Shown in pieces: positions 50,568 to 60,700 of a stretch of 64,000 nt of DNA (position 1 is the stretch's first letter; each line of letters starts with the position of its first letter). Below the pieces are notes generated by a model. The model had not been told where the DNA came from, made no database searches, and saw only the letters and a list, made by a program, of their open reading frames with translations. A program made the position numbers and the translations under genes. Source of the stretch: Sphaerimonospora sp050942215 (GTDB lineage: Bacteria > Actinomycetota > Actinomycetes > Streptosporangiales > Streptosporangiaceae); contig NZ_CP192056.1 of NCBI RefSeq assembly GCF_050942215.1, positions 4,774,001-4,838,000 on the forward strand, in the 5' to 3' direction.

Positions 50568-50732
50568 TGACCGATGTTCGGGGGTACGTTTCGGGACGGC
50601 TGCGCGGAAGTGTCGCAGTTGTCATTGCAAGAACAGGTATTTCTCGCGATTAAGCGCACTCGGGAGGGTTTGCCGGCAGCGGGCATGCATGCTTCCTGGT
50701 GACGTGGTGAGGCTCCCGAAAAGGAGAAGCAG
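50568..50732 (+). promoter_or_regulatory. 5' region of the cold-shock gene
   Basis: 165-nt leader/promoter region, AT-richer from 50615 to 50660. cspA-type mRNAs often have structured leaders, but no recognised cold-box was found. Promoter boxes are unsure (TTGTCA at 50619-50624). Confidence 0.35.
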
Positions 50733-50936
50733 TTGTCTGAAGGCACCGTCAAGTGGTTCAACGCCGAAAAGGGCTTCGGATTCATCGCTCCGGACGACGG
50801 TACCGCTGACGTGTTCGTCCACTACTCGGCGATCAACGCGAACGGCTACCGCAGCCTGGACCAGAACCAGCGGGTCAGCTACGTGACCGTGCAGGGCGCC
50901 AAGGGGCCGCAGGCCGAGCAGGTCACGCCGCTCTAA
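50733..50936 (+). CDS. cspA: Cold-shock protein (CspA family)
   Basis: 67-aa single-strand nucleic-acid-binding OB-fold protein. RNP1 K-G-F-G-F-I near residue 13 and RNP2 V-F-V-H-Y-S near residue 27. The start is TTG with AAGGAGAAG 3-10 nt upstream. It starts M-S-E-G-T-V-K-W-F-N-A-E-K-G, canonical. A perfect hairpin terminator follows. Confidence 0.96.
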   Translation: MSEGTVKWFNAEKGFGFIAPDDGTADVFVHYSAINANGYRSLDQNQRVSYVTVQGAKGPQAEQVTPL

Positions 50937-50960
50937 CGATCGCCTCAGCGTCTCAGAGAT

Positions 50961-51004
50961 CACGGGCCCGCGCCGTACCCACCGGGGGGCGGCGCGGGCC
51001 CGTG
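50961..51004 (+). terminator. Terminator hairpin after cspA
   Basis: Perfect 15-bp arms (50961-50975, 50990-51004) around a 14-nt G-rich loop, 25 nt after the cspA stop. No T-run, but the stem is among the longest perfect ones in the window. Confidence 0.8.
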
Positions 51005-51111
51005 GCGTCGCCCGGGACGTCGCCCTCCGGGCACCTTCCCGCCTGACCGCTTTCGCCACATGTCAGGCCCGGCAGGTTTTACGGTGAATTTACCGGGCAG
51101 CCGGAAGGCTC

Positions 51112-52890
51112 ATGAGGCTGAGCCTGACTTCGGACGTGTGGTGGAAGAACGCGGTCGTCTACTGCCTTGACATCGAGACCTACGCGGACGGCGACGGCGA
51201 CGGGATCGGCGACTTCCGCGGCGCCATACAGCGCATCGACCATCTCGACAGAATGGGCGTCACCTGCATATGGCTGATGCCGTTCTTCCCCACCCCCGAC
51301 CGCGACGACGGCTATGACATCACCGATTTCTACAGCGTGGATCCGCGGCTCGGCACGCTGGGCGATTTCGCCGAGTTCATGCGCGTCGCCGGGGACCGCG
51401 GCATCCGCGTGATCGCCGATCTCGTCGTCAATCACACCTCCGACGAACATCCCTGGTTCAGGGAGGCCCGCTCCAGCAGGGACTCCGGCTACCGCGATTG
51501 GTACATCTGGTCGGACCGGCCGGAACCGGACGACCCCGGCGGCATCGTGTTCCCCGATCAGGAGACCAGCCTGTGGGAGTACGACGAGACGACCGATCAG
51601 TACTACTTCCACCGCTTCTACCGTTTCCAGCCCGATCTCAACACCGCCAACCCCGCGGTGCGGGACGAGATCGCCAGGATTCTCGGGTTCTGGATGGAGC
51701 TCGGCCTGTCGGGTTTCCGCGTCGACGCCGTGCCGTACCTGCTTGAGCAGGTCGTCGAGCACGACGAGGACAAACTGCCCGACCCGCACGAGTTCTTCAA
51801 CTGCCTGCGCGCGTTCCTGAGCCGCAGGGACGGCAGCGCCGCGTTGCTCGGCGAGGTCAACCTGCCCTACGACGACCTGGTCAAGTACTTCGGGAACGAT
51901 CTCGGCAACGAGATCACCATGTGCTTCGACTTCATCGGGATGCAGCGGATGTACCTGTCGCTCGCACGCGGGGACGCCCGCCCGCTCGCCGACGCCCTGC
52001 TGGAGCGCCCCCGGCCGCCGAAGGACTGCCAGTGGGCGACGTTCGTGCGCAACCATGACGAGCTCACGCTGGACAAGCTCAGCGATTCCGAGCGCGAGGA
52101 GGTCTTCGCCGCCTTCGGCCCCGAGGAGAACATGCGGCTGTTCGGCCGGGGCCTGCGCCGCCGCCTGCCCACGATGCTCGGCGGCGACATGGACCGGATC
52201 AAGATGGTGTACAGCCTGCTGTTCTCCCTGCCCGGGACACCGGTCCTCTTCTACGGAGAGGAGATCGGCATGGGCGAGAACCTGGAGCTCGACGGACGCC
52301 AGGCGGTGCGCACGCCGATGCAGTGGGCCCCGGGCCGCAACGGCGGCTTCAGCGAGGCCGACCCGGCGAAGGTCGGCGGCGTGGTGCGCGGAGAGTACGG
52401 CCCGGAGCGGGTCAACGTGAGCGCCCAGCACCGCGACCCCGGCTCGCTGCTGGCGTGGATCACCCGGCTGATCCGCAACTACCGCGACACCCCCGAGCTC
52501 GCCTGGGGCGACTGCACGGTGCTGCGGCCATCGGTGCTGCGGCCATCGGTGCTGCGGCCATCGGTGCCGGAACCGGCGGGTCCGGAGCCGGGGGCCGAAT
52601 CCGTACCGGCGCACCGAGCCGACCCCGTGCTCGCGCACCGCATCGACTGCGACGGCGACACCGTCCTCGCCGTGCACAACTTCAGCGACGTCCCGACCGA
52701 GGTCGAGCTCACCCTCGACGGGCTCGGCTCCTCGAAGGTGCTGACCGACCTGCTGGTGGACGGGACGGCCGAGATCTCCGATGAGGGCCGGACCCGGTTC
52801 AAGCTCGGCAGGTACGGCTGCCGCTGGTTCCGTGCCACCATCCCCGAGACGGCCCCCGCCGGTTCCGGAGACGAACCCCGGGCGAGGTGA
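51112..52890 (+). CDS. GH13 alpha-amylase/trehalose-synthase-like enzyme
   Basis: 592-aa (beta/alpha)8 enzyme near TreS/GH13_16. N-terminal W-W-K-N-A-V-V-Y-C-L-D-I-E-T-Y, D-L-V-V-N-H-T-S-D-E-H-P, nucleophile Asp in G-F-R-V-D-A-V, acid/base Glu in L-L-G-E-V-N and H-D in V-R-N-H-D-E-L. These indicate an intact active site. Compared with TreS it lacks the fused maltokinase, and no pep2 or glgE is nearby. Residues 470-484 contain a triplicated V-L-R-P-S. Maltose/trehalose isomerase or an alpha-glucosidase are both possible. GGAAGG precedes the ATG. Confidence 0.88.
   Translation: MRLSLTSDVWWKNAVVYCLDIETYADGDGDGIGDFRGAIQRIDHLDRMGVTCIWLMPFFPTPDRDDGYDITDFYSVDPRLGTLGDFAEFMRVAGDRGIRVIADLVVNHTSDEHPWFREARSSRDSGYRDWYIWSDRPEPDDPGGIVFPDQETSLWEYDETTDQYYFHRFYRFQPDLNTANPAVRDEIARILGFWMELGLSGFRVDAVPYLLEQVVEHDEDKLPDPHEFFNCLRAFLSRRDGSAALLGEVNLPYDDLVKYFGNDLGNEITMCFDFIGMQRMYLSLARGDARPLADALLERPRPPKDCQWATFVRNHDELTLDKLSDSEREEVFAAFGPEENMRLFGRGLRRRLPTMLGGDMDRIKMVYSLLFSLPGTPVLFYGEEIGMGENLELDGRQAVRTPMQWAPGRNGGFSEADPAKVGGVVRGEYGPERVNVSAQHRDPGSLLAWITRLIRNYRDTPELAWGDCTVLRPSVLRPSVLRPSVPEPAGPEPGAESVPAHRADPVLAHRIDCDGDTVLAVHNFSDVPTEVELTLDGLGSSKVLTDLLVDGTAEISDEGRTRFKLGRYGCRWFRATIPETAPAGSGDEPRAR
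52519..52563 (+). repeat. 15-bp triplicate in the GH13 gene
   Basis: gtgctgcggccatcg occurs three times in direct tandem and encodes V-L-R-P-S each time. It lies between the catalytic barrel and the C-terminal beta domain, so it adds a loop and is probably neutral. Confidence 0.9.
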
Positions 52891-52952
52891 CCCGTCTCCC
52901 TGAGAGAGGGGTCCGGCCGATCCCCGCGGTGCGGGACGAGAGCCGCTCCCCC

Positions 52953-52973
52953 GGCCGTGATCCCGTCACGGCC
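52953..52973. terminator. Hairpin between convergent GH13 and mdh genes
   Basis: GGCCGTGA and TCACGGCC form 8-bp perfect arms with a 5-nt loop in the 104-nt spacer. A bidirectional terminator is the simplest reading. Confidence 0.6.
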
Positions 52974-52994
52974 CGGGAGAGGCGAATGGGAGGG

Positions 52995-53972
52995 TCAGAT
53001 CAGGCCGAGGGCCCCGACCGCGTCGCGCTCCTCCACCAGCTCGTTCACCGAGGCGTCGATCCGCTGCCGGGAGAACGCGTCGATCTCCAGCCCCTGGACG
53101 ATCTCCCACCGGCCGTTCACGGAGACCACGGGGAACGAGGAGACGAGACCCTCGGGAACGCCGTACGAACCGTCCGAGGCGACGGCGGCGGAGGTCCAGT
53201 CGCCCTCGGGCGTGCCGTTGACCCAGTCGTGGACGTGGTCGATCGCCGCGTTCGCCGCCGACGCGGCCGAGGACGCGCCCCGGGCCTCGATGATCGCCGC
53301 ACCGCGCTTGGCCACGGTCGGGATGAAGGTGTCGCGCAGCCACGCCTCCTCGACCTGCTCGGCCGCGATCTTCCCGCCGACCTCGGTGTGGAAGAGGTCC
53401 GGGTACTGCGTGGCCGAGTGGTTGCCCCAGATCGTCATCTTCTTGATCTCGGTCACCGGGACGCGCAGCTTGGCGGCGAGCTGGGAGAGGGCGCGGTTGT
53501 GGTCGAGACGGGTCATCGCGGTGAAACGCTCCGCCGGGACGTCCGGCGCCGCCGACCGGGCGATGAGGGCGTTGGTGTTGGCGGGATTGCCCACCACGAG
53601 CACGCGGATGTCGTCGGCGGCGTGGTCGTTGATCGCCTTGCCCTGCGGGCCGAAGATGCCGCCGTTGGCCTCGAGGAGGTCGCCGCGCTCCATGCCCTTG
53701 GTCCGGGGACGCGCGCCGACGAGCAGCGCCACATTGGCGCCGTCGAAGGCCTTCGCCGGGTCATCGGAGATATCGATGCCCTGTAGCAGCGGGAATGCGC
53801 AGTCGTCGAGCTCCATCGCGGTGCCCTCCGCCGCCTTGACGGCCTGCGGGATCTCCAGAAGGCTCAGCTTCACCGGGGTGTCCGCCCCCAGGAGCTGACC
53901 CGAGGCGATGCGGAAGAGCAGCGCGTAACCGATCTGGCCGGCCGCGCCGGTGACGGTCACTTTGACGGTCAT
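52995..53972 (-). CDS. mdh: Malate dehydrogenase
   Basis: 325-aa NAD-dependent MDH of the TCA cycle, of the type shared by many actinobacteria. N-terminal T-G-A-A-G-Q-I-G-Y-A-L (Rossmann loop), M-E-L-D-D-C-A-F-P-L, V-V-G-N-P-A-N-T-N-A and active-site I-W-G-N-H-S. The ATG giving M-T-V-K-V-T-V has GGGGAA upstream. The conserved R-L-D-H-N-R loop is intact. Monocistronic. Confidence 0.96.
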   Translation of the reverse strand: MTVKVTVTGAAGQIGYALLFRIASGQLLGADTPVKLSLLEIPQAVKAAEGTAMELDDCAFPLLQGIDISDDPAKAFDGANVALLVGARPRTKGMERGDLLEANGGIFGPQGKAINDHAADDIRVLVVGNPANTNALIARSAAPDVPAERFTAMTRLDHNRALSQLAAKLRVPVTEIKKMTIWGNHSATQYPDLFHTEVGGKIAAEQVEEAWLRDTFIPTVAKRGAAIIEARGASSAASAANAAIDHVHDWVNGTPEGDWTSAAVASDGSYGVPEGLVSSFPVVSVNGRWEIVQGLEIDAFSRQRIDASVNELVEERDAVGALGLI

Positions 53973-54278
53973 GACGATTCCCCATTCGCGATTTGTGTGT
54001 CTCACGGATGCTATCCGGCCGCGATGATCCTCCCGTGGCCAGGTGCCGTCCCGGACGGCGGTGACACGCGGAGAACTCACCGCGAGAAGAAGAACTGACC
54101 TCAGGAGGGTAAGGGCGCCGGTTTCTTGGGAATCATGATGACACCGGATGAGGAGCACACGACGGAAGGAGGGGCCGAGTTGAAGAAGGTACGGATTGTG
54201 TCGCGACCGCGGCCACCCAGAACCCCCCAGTCCCTCGACCTGCGCACCCCTTCGGGGCGCGTTCTCCCGTTCTGACGA
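53973..54278. other. Spacer between mdh and the glycosyltransferase
   Basis: 306-nt region. It should carry the mdh promoter and the 3' end of the glycosyltransferase transcript. I see no gene, tRNA or strong hairpin in it. Confidence 0.45.
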
Positions 54279-55427
54279 TCAGGCCCGCGCCAGCTCGTAG
54301 CAGCGGCCGAAGCCCTCCAGCACGGCCGTCCACGAGCACTTCACCGGCTCGGTCTCCCGGTTGTGCTCGGCGATCGAGCGACGCAGCTCGTGATCGCCGG
54401 CGAGCCGGGCGACCGCCGCGACCAGCTCGTCGAACGTGCGCCCCAGCAGGCCCTCCTTGCCGGGACCGACGAAGTCGGCGACGCCGCTCTGGGCCCGGGC
54501 GACCACGGGGACACCCGCCGCCCGGGCCTCCAGTGCGGCCAGCCCGAACGACTCACGCGGCGCCGGGGCCACGAAGACGTCGGCCGAGGCGAGCAGGCAT
54601 CTGATCTGTTCCCGGCTGAACCGGCCGGGCAGCGACACCCAGTCGAGGCGCCGGGCCGCCAGGTAACGTTCCATCCGGCCGCGCGCCGGGCCGTCGCCGA
54701 CGATCGTGGCACGCAGCGCGATCTGGCCGGGCACCCGCGCGCGTACGGCCTCGAGCAGTTTGAGCAGCCGCAGCGGCTGCTTGCGCGGCGCGAGCCTGCC
54801 GACGGCCACGACGTGCACGCCGTCCGTACGAACACGATCCACACGATTCACGGGAACGCGATCCGCGGGAACACCGTCCGAACCGGCGGCCCGCGGCTCG
54901 TCGCGCGGACGCCAGTCGGAGACGTCCAGACCGTTCGACACCACCTGCACCGGGACCCGCAGGCCGGCCACCGCCCGGATCGGGCGGGCCGCGGCCTCGC
55001 TGACGGCGGTCGCGACCAGACCCCAGCGCCGCCAGCCGAACACCGCCTGCAGCGCCCGGTAGATTCCGCGCGTGACGGGATCCCACATGCTGTGCACGGT
55101 GACCACGACGGGCAGGCCGGCCCGTACGGCGGCGCGCACCCCCATCCAGGCGAACGGGGAGACCGCTCCGGCGTGCACGTGGACCACGTCGGGCCGCCGG
55201 GAGGTCATGAGCCGGGTCAGGTGGATGGTGCCGCGCGGATGCACCGGAAGATCGAACGGCAGACGGGCCACCACGCGGTGCACCCCGGGGAGGGCGGCTC
55301 CCGGCGTCGCCGTCGCCACCTCGACCGTGTGACCCGCCTCGCGCTGCGCCCTGACGAGGTCGGCCACCTGCACCTCTATGCCCCCGAGCCGGGGAAGGTA
55401 GCAGTCGCTGACGTGAAGAATCCGCAC
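54279..55427 (-). CDS. Glycosyltransferase family 4
   Basis: 382-aa GT-B glycosyltransferase. N-terminal H-V-S-D-C-Y-L-P-R-L-G-G-I-E for the acceptor side, and the EX7E region P-R-E-S-F-G-L-A-A-L-E-A-R. Acceptor and donor are unknown. An insert with repeated Val/Asp/Arg (about 187-205) lies between the two Rossmann domains. Start GTG at 55427 was chosen for homology to R-I-L-H-V-S-D; no good ribosome site is visible. It is divergent from the PIG-L gene, which often handles N-acetylated sugars. Confidence 0.85.
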   Translation of the reverse strand: MRILHVSDCYLPRLGGIEVQVADLVRAQREAGHTVEVATATPGAALPGVHRVVARLPFDLPVHPRGTIHLTRLMTSRRPDVVHVHAGAVSPFAWMGVRAAVRAGLPVVVTVHSMWDPVTRGIYRALQAVFGWRRWGLVATAVSEAAARPIRAVAGLRVPVQVVSNGLDVSDWRPRDEPRAAGSDGVPADRVPVNRVDRVRTDGVHVVAVGRLAPRKQPLRLLKLLEAVRARVPGQIALRATIVGDGPARGRMERYLAARRLDWVSLPGRFSREQIRCLLASADVFVAPAPRESFGLAALEARAAGVPVVARAQSGVADFVGPGKEGLLGRTFDELVAAVARLAGDHELRRSIAEHNRETEPVKCSWTAVLEGFGRCYELARA

Positions 55428-55574
55428 CGGCCAAGCCTGGCAGAGTGTCCGGTCCCCATCAAACGCCCGCTCGACCCTCCAGGGCGGCACACACCAGGCG
55501 AACGACCCATGGGATCATGGGCGGACCAGTGAGTGGACGCGGGTGAATCGGATGACATTCTTCGGCGAGGCGCG

Positions 55575-56372
55575 ATGAGCACCGCGGTGTTCTTCCATGC
55601 CCATCCCGACGACGAGGCGCTGCTGACGGCCGGGACCATGGCGATGCTCGCGCACGAGGGACATCGGGTCGTGCTCGTCGTGGCGACGGCCGGCGAGCGG
55701 GGCCTCGCCGACCTCCCGCACGGCGACGAGCTGGGCAGAACCCGGATGAACGAGCTGCACGCCTCGGCCGCGGCCCTGGGCTGCGCCCGGGTGGTGCAGC
55801 TCGGCTACGGCGACTCCGGCCTGGCGATCGACGGCGGCGTCGCCGAGGACCGGCCGGACAACGCGTTCATCGACGCCGACATCGAGGAGGCGGCGCAGCG
55901 GCTCGCCGCCGTGCTCAAGGAGGAGACCGCCGACCTGGTCACGATCTACGACCCGGCCGGGGGGTACGGCCACCCGGACCACGTCCAGGTGTACCGGGTC
56001 GGCACCCGGGCGGCCGAGATCGCCGGGACGCCCATCGTGCTGGAGGCGACGGTGCACCGCGACCTGTTGCTCAAGGGCATCCGGCTGGCGGCCCGCTTCT
56101 ATCCGTCGCTCGACGTCAGGACCTTCGAGCGGGCCTACTCCCCCGGTGAGACGATCACCCACCGGGTGAACGTGCGCAGGCACGCCAGGGCCAAGCGGGC
56201 GGCCATGGCCGCGCACGGCACGCAGGCGACCGGGGGCGACGGCGAGCGCACCCTCGGCGCCATGCTGAAGATCCCCCACCCCCTCTACCGGTTCGTCTTC
56301 GGCACGGAGTGGTACGTCCGCCGGGACCTGCCCCGCGGAACCCGTCTGCGGCATCCGTTCGACAATCCGTAG
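55575..56372 (+). CDS. PIG-L family deacetylase (LmbE-like)
   Basis: 265-aa zinc-dependent deacetylase. Metal motif A-H-P-D-D-E near residue 9 and the later G-H-P-D-H supply ligands. Relatives deacetylate N-acetylglucosaminyl compounds including mycothiol and BshB substrates. ATG with GAGG upstream. Its neighbour is a GT4 glycosyltransferase on the other strand. It could be MshB-like, but the gene context does not prove it. Confidence 0.88.
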   Translation: MSTAVFFHAHPDDEALLTAGTMAMLAHEGHRVVLVVATAGERGLADLPHGDELGRTRMNELHASAAALGCARVVQLGYGDSGLAIDGGVAEDRPDNAFIDADIEEAAQRLAAVLKEETADLVTIYDPAGGYGHPDHVQVYRVGTRAAEIAGTPIVLEATVHRDLLLKGIRLAARFYPSLDVRTFERAYSPGETITHRVNVRRHARAKRAAMAAHGTQATGGDGERTLGAMLKIPHPLYRFVFGTEWYVRRDLPRGTRLRHPFDNP

Positions 56373-56467
56373 GAGGCCGTGATCCTCCGCGAGGAGGAGC
56401 CCACGCCCCGGGCGCACCCGGCAGACTGACTGGGAGCGTTCAGTGACGGCGACGGGGGAAATCGCGG

Positions 56468-57580
56468 GTGAACAGGAAGTGGCTGCAGATCACGCTGTCC
56501 GCGCTCTCTCTCGCGCTGGCCGTCGCGCTCGTGGTCTATCTCCCGCGGATCGTCCGCGTGCTGACCGGCGCCGAGGTGAGCTGGCGTGAGATCGGCCACG
56601 AGTTCGCCAGGATGAGCCTGCCCGCGGTCGCGCTGATGGCCGTGCTGTGGCTGGCCAGCCTCTGGGCGTACACGTTCGTGATGACCTCTGCGCTGCCCGG
56701 CCTCACCCATCTGCAGGCGCTGACGCTCAACGCGGCGGGCAGCGCGGTCAGCAACCTGCTGCCGTTCGGCGGCGCCGCCGGGGTGGCGCTGACGTTCGGC
56801 ATGACGCGCGGCTGGGGCTTCGCCAACCGGCCGATCGTCGTCTACACCCTCGTGACCGGCATCTGGAACACGCTGTTCCGCTTCATCCTGCCCGCCGTCG
56901 GCATCGTGTGCCTGCTGATCGCCGGCAGGGCGCCCAACCCGGCCGTCGCACAGGCCGGGTGGGCCGGCGCGATCTCGATTCTCGTCCTCGTCGCCGTCGT
57001 GGCGGCGGCGCTCTACTGGGACCTGGCGGCGGCCCTGCTCGGCGGCGCGCTCGACGCGCTCGTACGGCTCCTGCCCCGGCGCTTCCGGCCCGGCGAGCAC
57101 GCCGCGTCGGCGGCGATCGAGCGGCTGCGCGGCGACACGGCCGGGATCATCCATCGGCGGTGGCAGGCCCTGTCGCTCGGGATGGTCGCCTTCCTCGGTC
57201 TGCAGTGCCTGATCATGGCCTGCTGCCTGGTCGTCACCGGGTCCTATCCGGGCCCGGCCGAGACCGTCGCGGTCTTCGCGCTCAGCCGGGTGCTCACCAC
57301 CGCGCTCGTCACCCCCAGCGGCGCGGGGATCATGGAGGGCGGCGTGGCCGCCCTGCTGGTCGGCGCGTTCGGCCAGCCCGCGAGCGGGGCCACGGCGGCG
57401 GCCGTGCTGTTCGGCTTCTGGACGTACACGATCGAGATCCCGTGGGGCGGGCTCGCGCTCGGCGGCTGGGCGCTGCTGCGCAGGCGCGACGGCGATCGCG
57501 CAGCGGCCGCATCGGCGGGATCCGGGGAGTGGAGCGGGAGCGGACGAGGACCGGAGGTTCCTCCCCGCGCGACTCCCTAA
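56468..57580 (+). CDS. YbhN/UPF0104 family integral membrane protein (LPG-synthase-like TM region)
   Basis: 370-aa protein with about eight hydrophobic segments. N-L-L-P-F-G-G-A-A-G and S-G-A-G-I-M-E-G are characteristic of the YbhN/lysylphosphatidylglycerol-synthase transmembrane family. The C-terminus is a hydrophilic Gly/Ser/Arg tail. GTG start with GGGGGAAA upstream. Members are flippase-like or lipid-modifying domains; function not assigned. It follows the PIG-L gene by 95 nt on the same strand and may be co-transcribed. Confidence 0.85.
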   Translation: MNRKWLQITLSALSLALAVALVVYLPRIVRVLTGAEVSWREIGHEFARMSLPAVALMAVLWLASLWAYTFVMTSALPGLTHLQALTLNAAGSAVSNLLPFGGAAGVALTFGMTRGWGFANRPIVVYTLVTGIWNTLFRFILPAVGIVCLLIAGRAPNPAVAQAGWAGAISILVLVAVVAAALYWDLAAALLGGALDALVRLLPRRFRPGEHAASAAIERLRGDTAGIIHRRWQALSLGMVAFLGLQCLIMACCLVVTGSYPGPAETVAVFALSRVLTTALVTPSGAGIMEGGVAALLVGAFGQPASGATAAAVLFGFWTYTIEIPWGGLALGGWALLRRRDGDRAAAASAGSGEWSGSGRGPEVPPRATP

Positions 57581-57720
57581 GATCGCACCGTGAAGACAGC
57601 CGGACCGCGCCGGCGAAACGCTTGCCTCCGATTCGCGGGCGCGCATACGGTTGCGCCTGATACGAATCGGCGGCGGGTGGCCGATGAGCGCGTTGTGAGA
57701 CATGGATTGGGCGGCGGCCA

Positions 57721-60700
57721 ATGAGCTCGGTGGCGTTCCGGGTTCTCGGGCCCGTTGGTGCGCATGACGGCGCGAGCGAGCTCGACCTCGGCGGGTTACG
57801 ACAGCGTGCCGTGCTCGCCCGCCTGCTGGTGGCGCGCGGTCAGATCGTCCCGGTCGACACCCTGCTGTTCGACCTGTGGCATGACGACGCGGGCAGGGGC
57901 GCTCAGTCGGGGCTGCAGGTCTACATCTCCCGGCTGCGCCGCATCCTGGAGCCGAACCGGCCGCGCGGGGGGCCGGGCCGGCTGCTCGTGACCGTCGCCT
58001 CCGGCTACGCCCTGCGCGCCGCGCCCGAGCGGGTGGACGCGCTGCGCTTCGAGAGCGGCGTCCGCTCGGCCGGGGAACGGCTGGACGATCGCCCGCACGA
58101 GGCCAGGGCCATGCTGGGATCGTCGCTCGCGCTCTGGCAGGGCAAGCCGTACTCCGACTTCGCCGACCAGCCGTGGGCCGAGGCCGAGGTGGCGCGGCTG
58201 AGCGAGCTGCGCGTGGTCGCGCGGGAACGGCACGCCGACGCCGGCCTGCGGCTGGGGATGCACGCGGAGACCGTGCCCGACCTGGAGGCGCTGACCACCG
58301 AGCACGCCCTGCGCGAGGAGGGCTGGCGGCTGCTCGCGCTCGGCCTGTACCGGTGCGGGCGGCAGGGCGACGCGCTGGCCGCGCTGCGCCGGGCCCGGGC
58401 GATCCTCTCCGATGAACTCGGCATCGATCCCGGGCCCGCGCTGCGGCGGCTGGAGTCGGACATCCTCTCCCAGGACCCCGGTCTCGACCTGACCCCACCC
58501 GACCGGCGGCCGGTGGAGGTCGCCGCCGCCCGGCCCCCGCGGCAGGTCGAGGCGGGAGCCGTACCACCCCTGCCGCCCGAGCCGTTCGTGGGGCGGGACG
58601 CCGAGCTGAACGCACTCGCGGCGGCGGCGCCGCGTGCACGGGCCGGCCGGTTCTCGGTCGCCGTGATCGGCGGCGATCCCGGCGCGGGGAAGAGCACGCT
58701 GGTACGGCGGCTCGCCGAACGGCTGGAGGACGACGGGTGGGCCTCGGCCACCGGCTCCTGCCCCGACAGCACCGCGACCCCGCCCGGCTGGGCCTGGGTC
58801 GAGGTGCTGCGGACGCTCGTCACGAGAAGGGGCGCGGGAGAGTACGCAGCGCTGCTCGCGCCGCTGCTGGACGACACGGCCCCGGACAGCACGGGCGACG
58901 ACGACGCCTCCGGCGGTTTCCGGCTGCACCGGGCGGTCGGCGGCTACCTGTCGGCGGCCGCGCGTGAGGCGCCGCTGCTGATCCTGCTCGAGGACCTGCA
59001 CTGGGCGGACGACCAGACCCTGGCCCTGCTGCGCGCGCTGCCCAGCCTGCTCGCGGCCAGCCGGGTCCTGCTGGTGGTCACCTTCCGGGACGGCGAGCTG
59101 AACGCGCGGCAGCAGGACGTGCTCGCCGCGCTCGCCCGGCTGGATCCCGTACGGGTCGCCCTCGGCGGACTGGACGACGCGGCGGTCGCCGCGCTGGTCC
59201 GCGCCACCTGCGTGCGCGAGGTGGACGACGAGGTCGTCTGCGCGATCGTGGAGCGCTCCGGCGGCAACCCGTTCTTCGTCAAGGAGACGGCCCGCCTGTT
59301 CGAGGCCGAGGCCGACATCTCAGCCGTGCCGTCCGGGGTGCGCGAGGTGCTGCGGCGGCGGGTCGCCCGGCTGCCGGGGCGTGCGCAGCAGGTGCTGCTG
59401 CAGGCCGCCGTGATCGGCCGCGACGTCGACGTCGACGTGCTGGTCGACGTGTCCGGCGACGAGGATTCCGTGGTGGACGCGGTGGAGGCCGCGCTGCTCG
59501 CCGGGCTGGTGACCGAGCCGGGCCCCGGCCTGCTCAGGTTCGACCACGCCCTGATCAGGGACATGATCTACTCGGACGCCTCCCGGCTGCGCAGATCGCG
59601 GCTGCACGCCGCGGTGGCGTCGGTGATCGAGCAGCGCGACCCGAACGACGTGGCCGCGCTGGCTCATCACTACGACGCGGCGGGCTCGGCCGAGACCTCG
59701 GCGAAGGCGCAGCGGTACGCCGGTCTGGCGGCCGGGCAGGCGGAGCGCCGGTTCGCGCACCGGGAGGCCGCGTCGCTGTGGCAGAAGGCCATCGCCGCCT
59801 TCGACCGCGCCCACCATTCCGCCCGCCCCGGCTGCGTACCGGCGAAGGAGCGGCTGGAGCTGCAGCTCAGGCTGATCAGGGCGCTGGCGCTGTGCGGCGA
59901 CATGACCGCGGCACGCGCCCACCGGCGGGAGGCGATGGAGGCGGCCCTGCCGCTCGGCGATCTGGAGCTGACCGCGCGGGTGGCGGCCGCGCTCGCCGTC
60001 CCGCACAAGGGCATCGCCCGGGACTTCACCCGGACCGCCTGGGAGATCGTGAACGTGACCGAGCGGGCCCTGGAGGAACTGCCGCCGAGCGAGCAGGCGC
60101 TGCGGGCCAGCCTGCTCGCCACGCTGGCGCTGGAGCTCGAGGGGTCGGCCACGGAGCGCGGCTACCAGGCGTCGCTCGAGGCCGAGGAGCTGGCGAGGTC
60201 GAGCGGCGACCCCGCCCTGCTGGCGACGGCGCTCAGCGGCAGACTGCGCCAGTCGTACACACTGACGCAGGTCGACGAGCGCGAGACCATCGGCCGTGAG
60301 CTGCTGCTGGTCGGCGCGGAGTCCGGGCAGATCTCGGTCCAGACGCTGGCCCACCTGGTGCTGCTGGAATGCGCCGCCGCCCGGGGCGACTTCGCCGAGG
60401 CCGACGAGCATCTCGCGCAGGCCGAGCGGCTCGGCCGGCGCTACGACCTGCCCGCCCCCGCCGCCGTGGGAGCGTGGTACGCCGGTCAGCGGCTGATGAT
60501 CACCGGTGACTACGATGCGGCGGAGCGCGCCTACCGGAACGCGGCCCGGCTGACCGCGCGGGCCGGCATGCTCGAAGGCCGCCAGGACCTGCCGCTGATC
60601 GCCACGTTCTGCCTCCACCTGGTCGACGGCCGTGCCGCCGAGATGGTCGAGCCGCTGGGCGAGGCCCACCAGCGTGGCGCCAAGTGGACCCCCGACGCCT

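Noticed and set aside
53973..54278. Possible RNA gene in the 306-nt gap
   Set aside because: No cloverleaf or conserved tRNA T-loop sequence could be found by eye.
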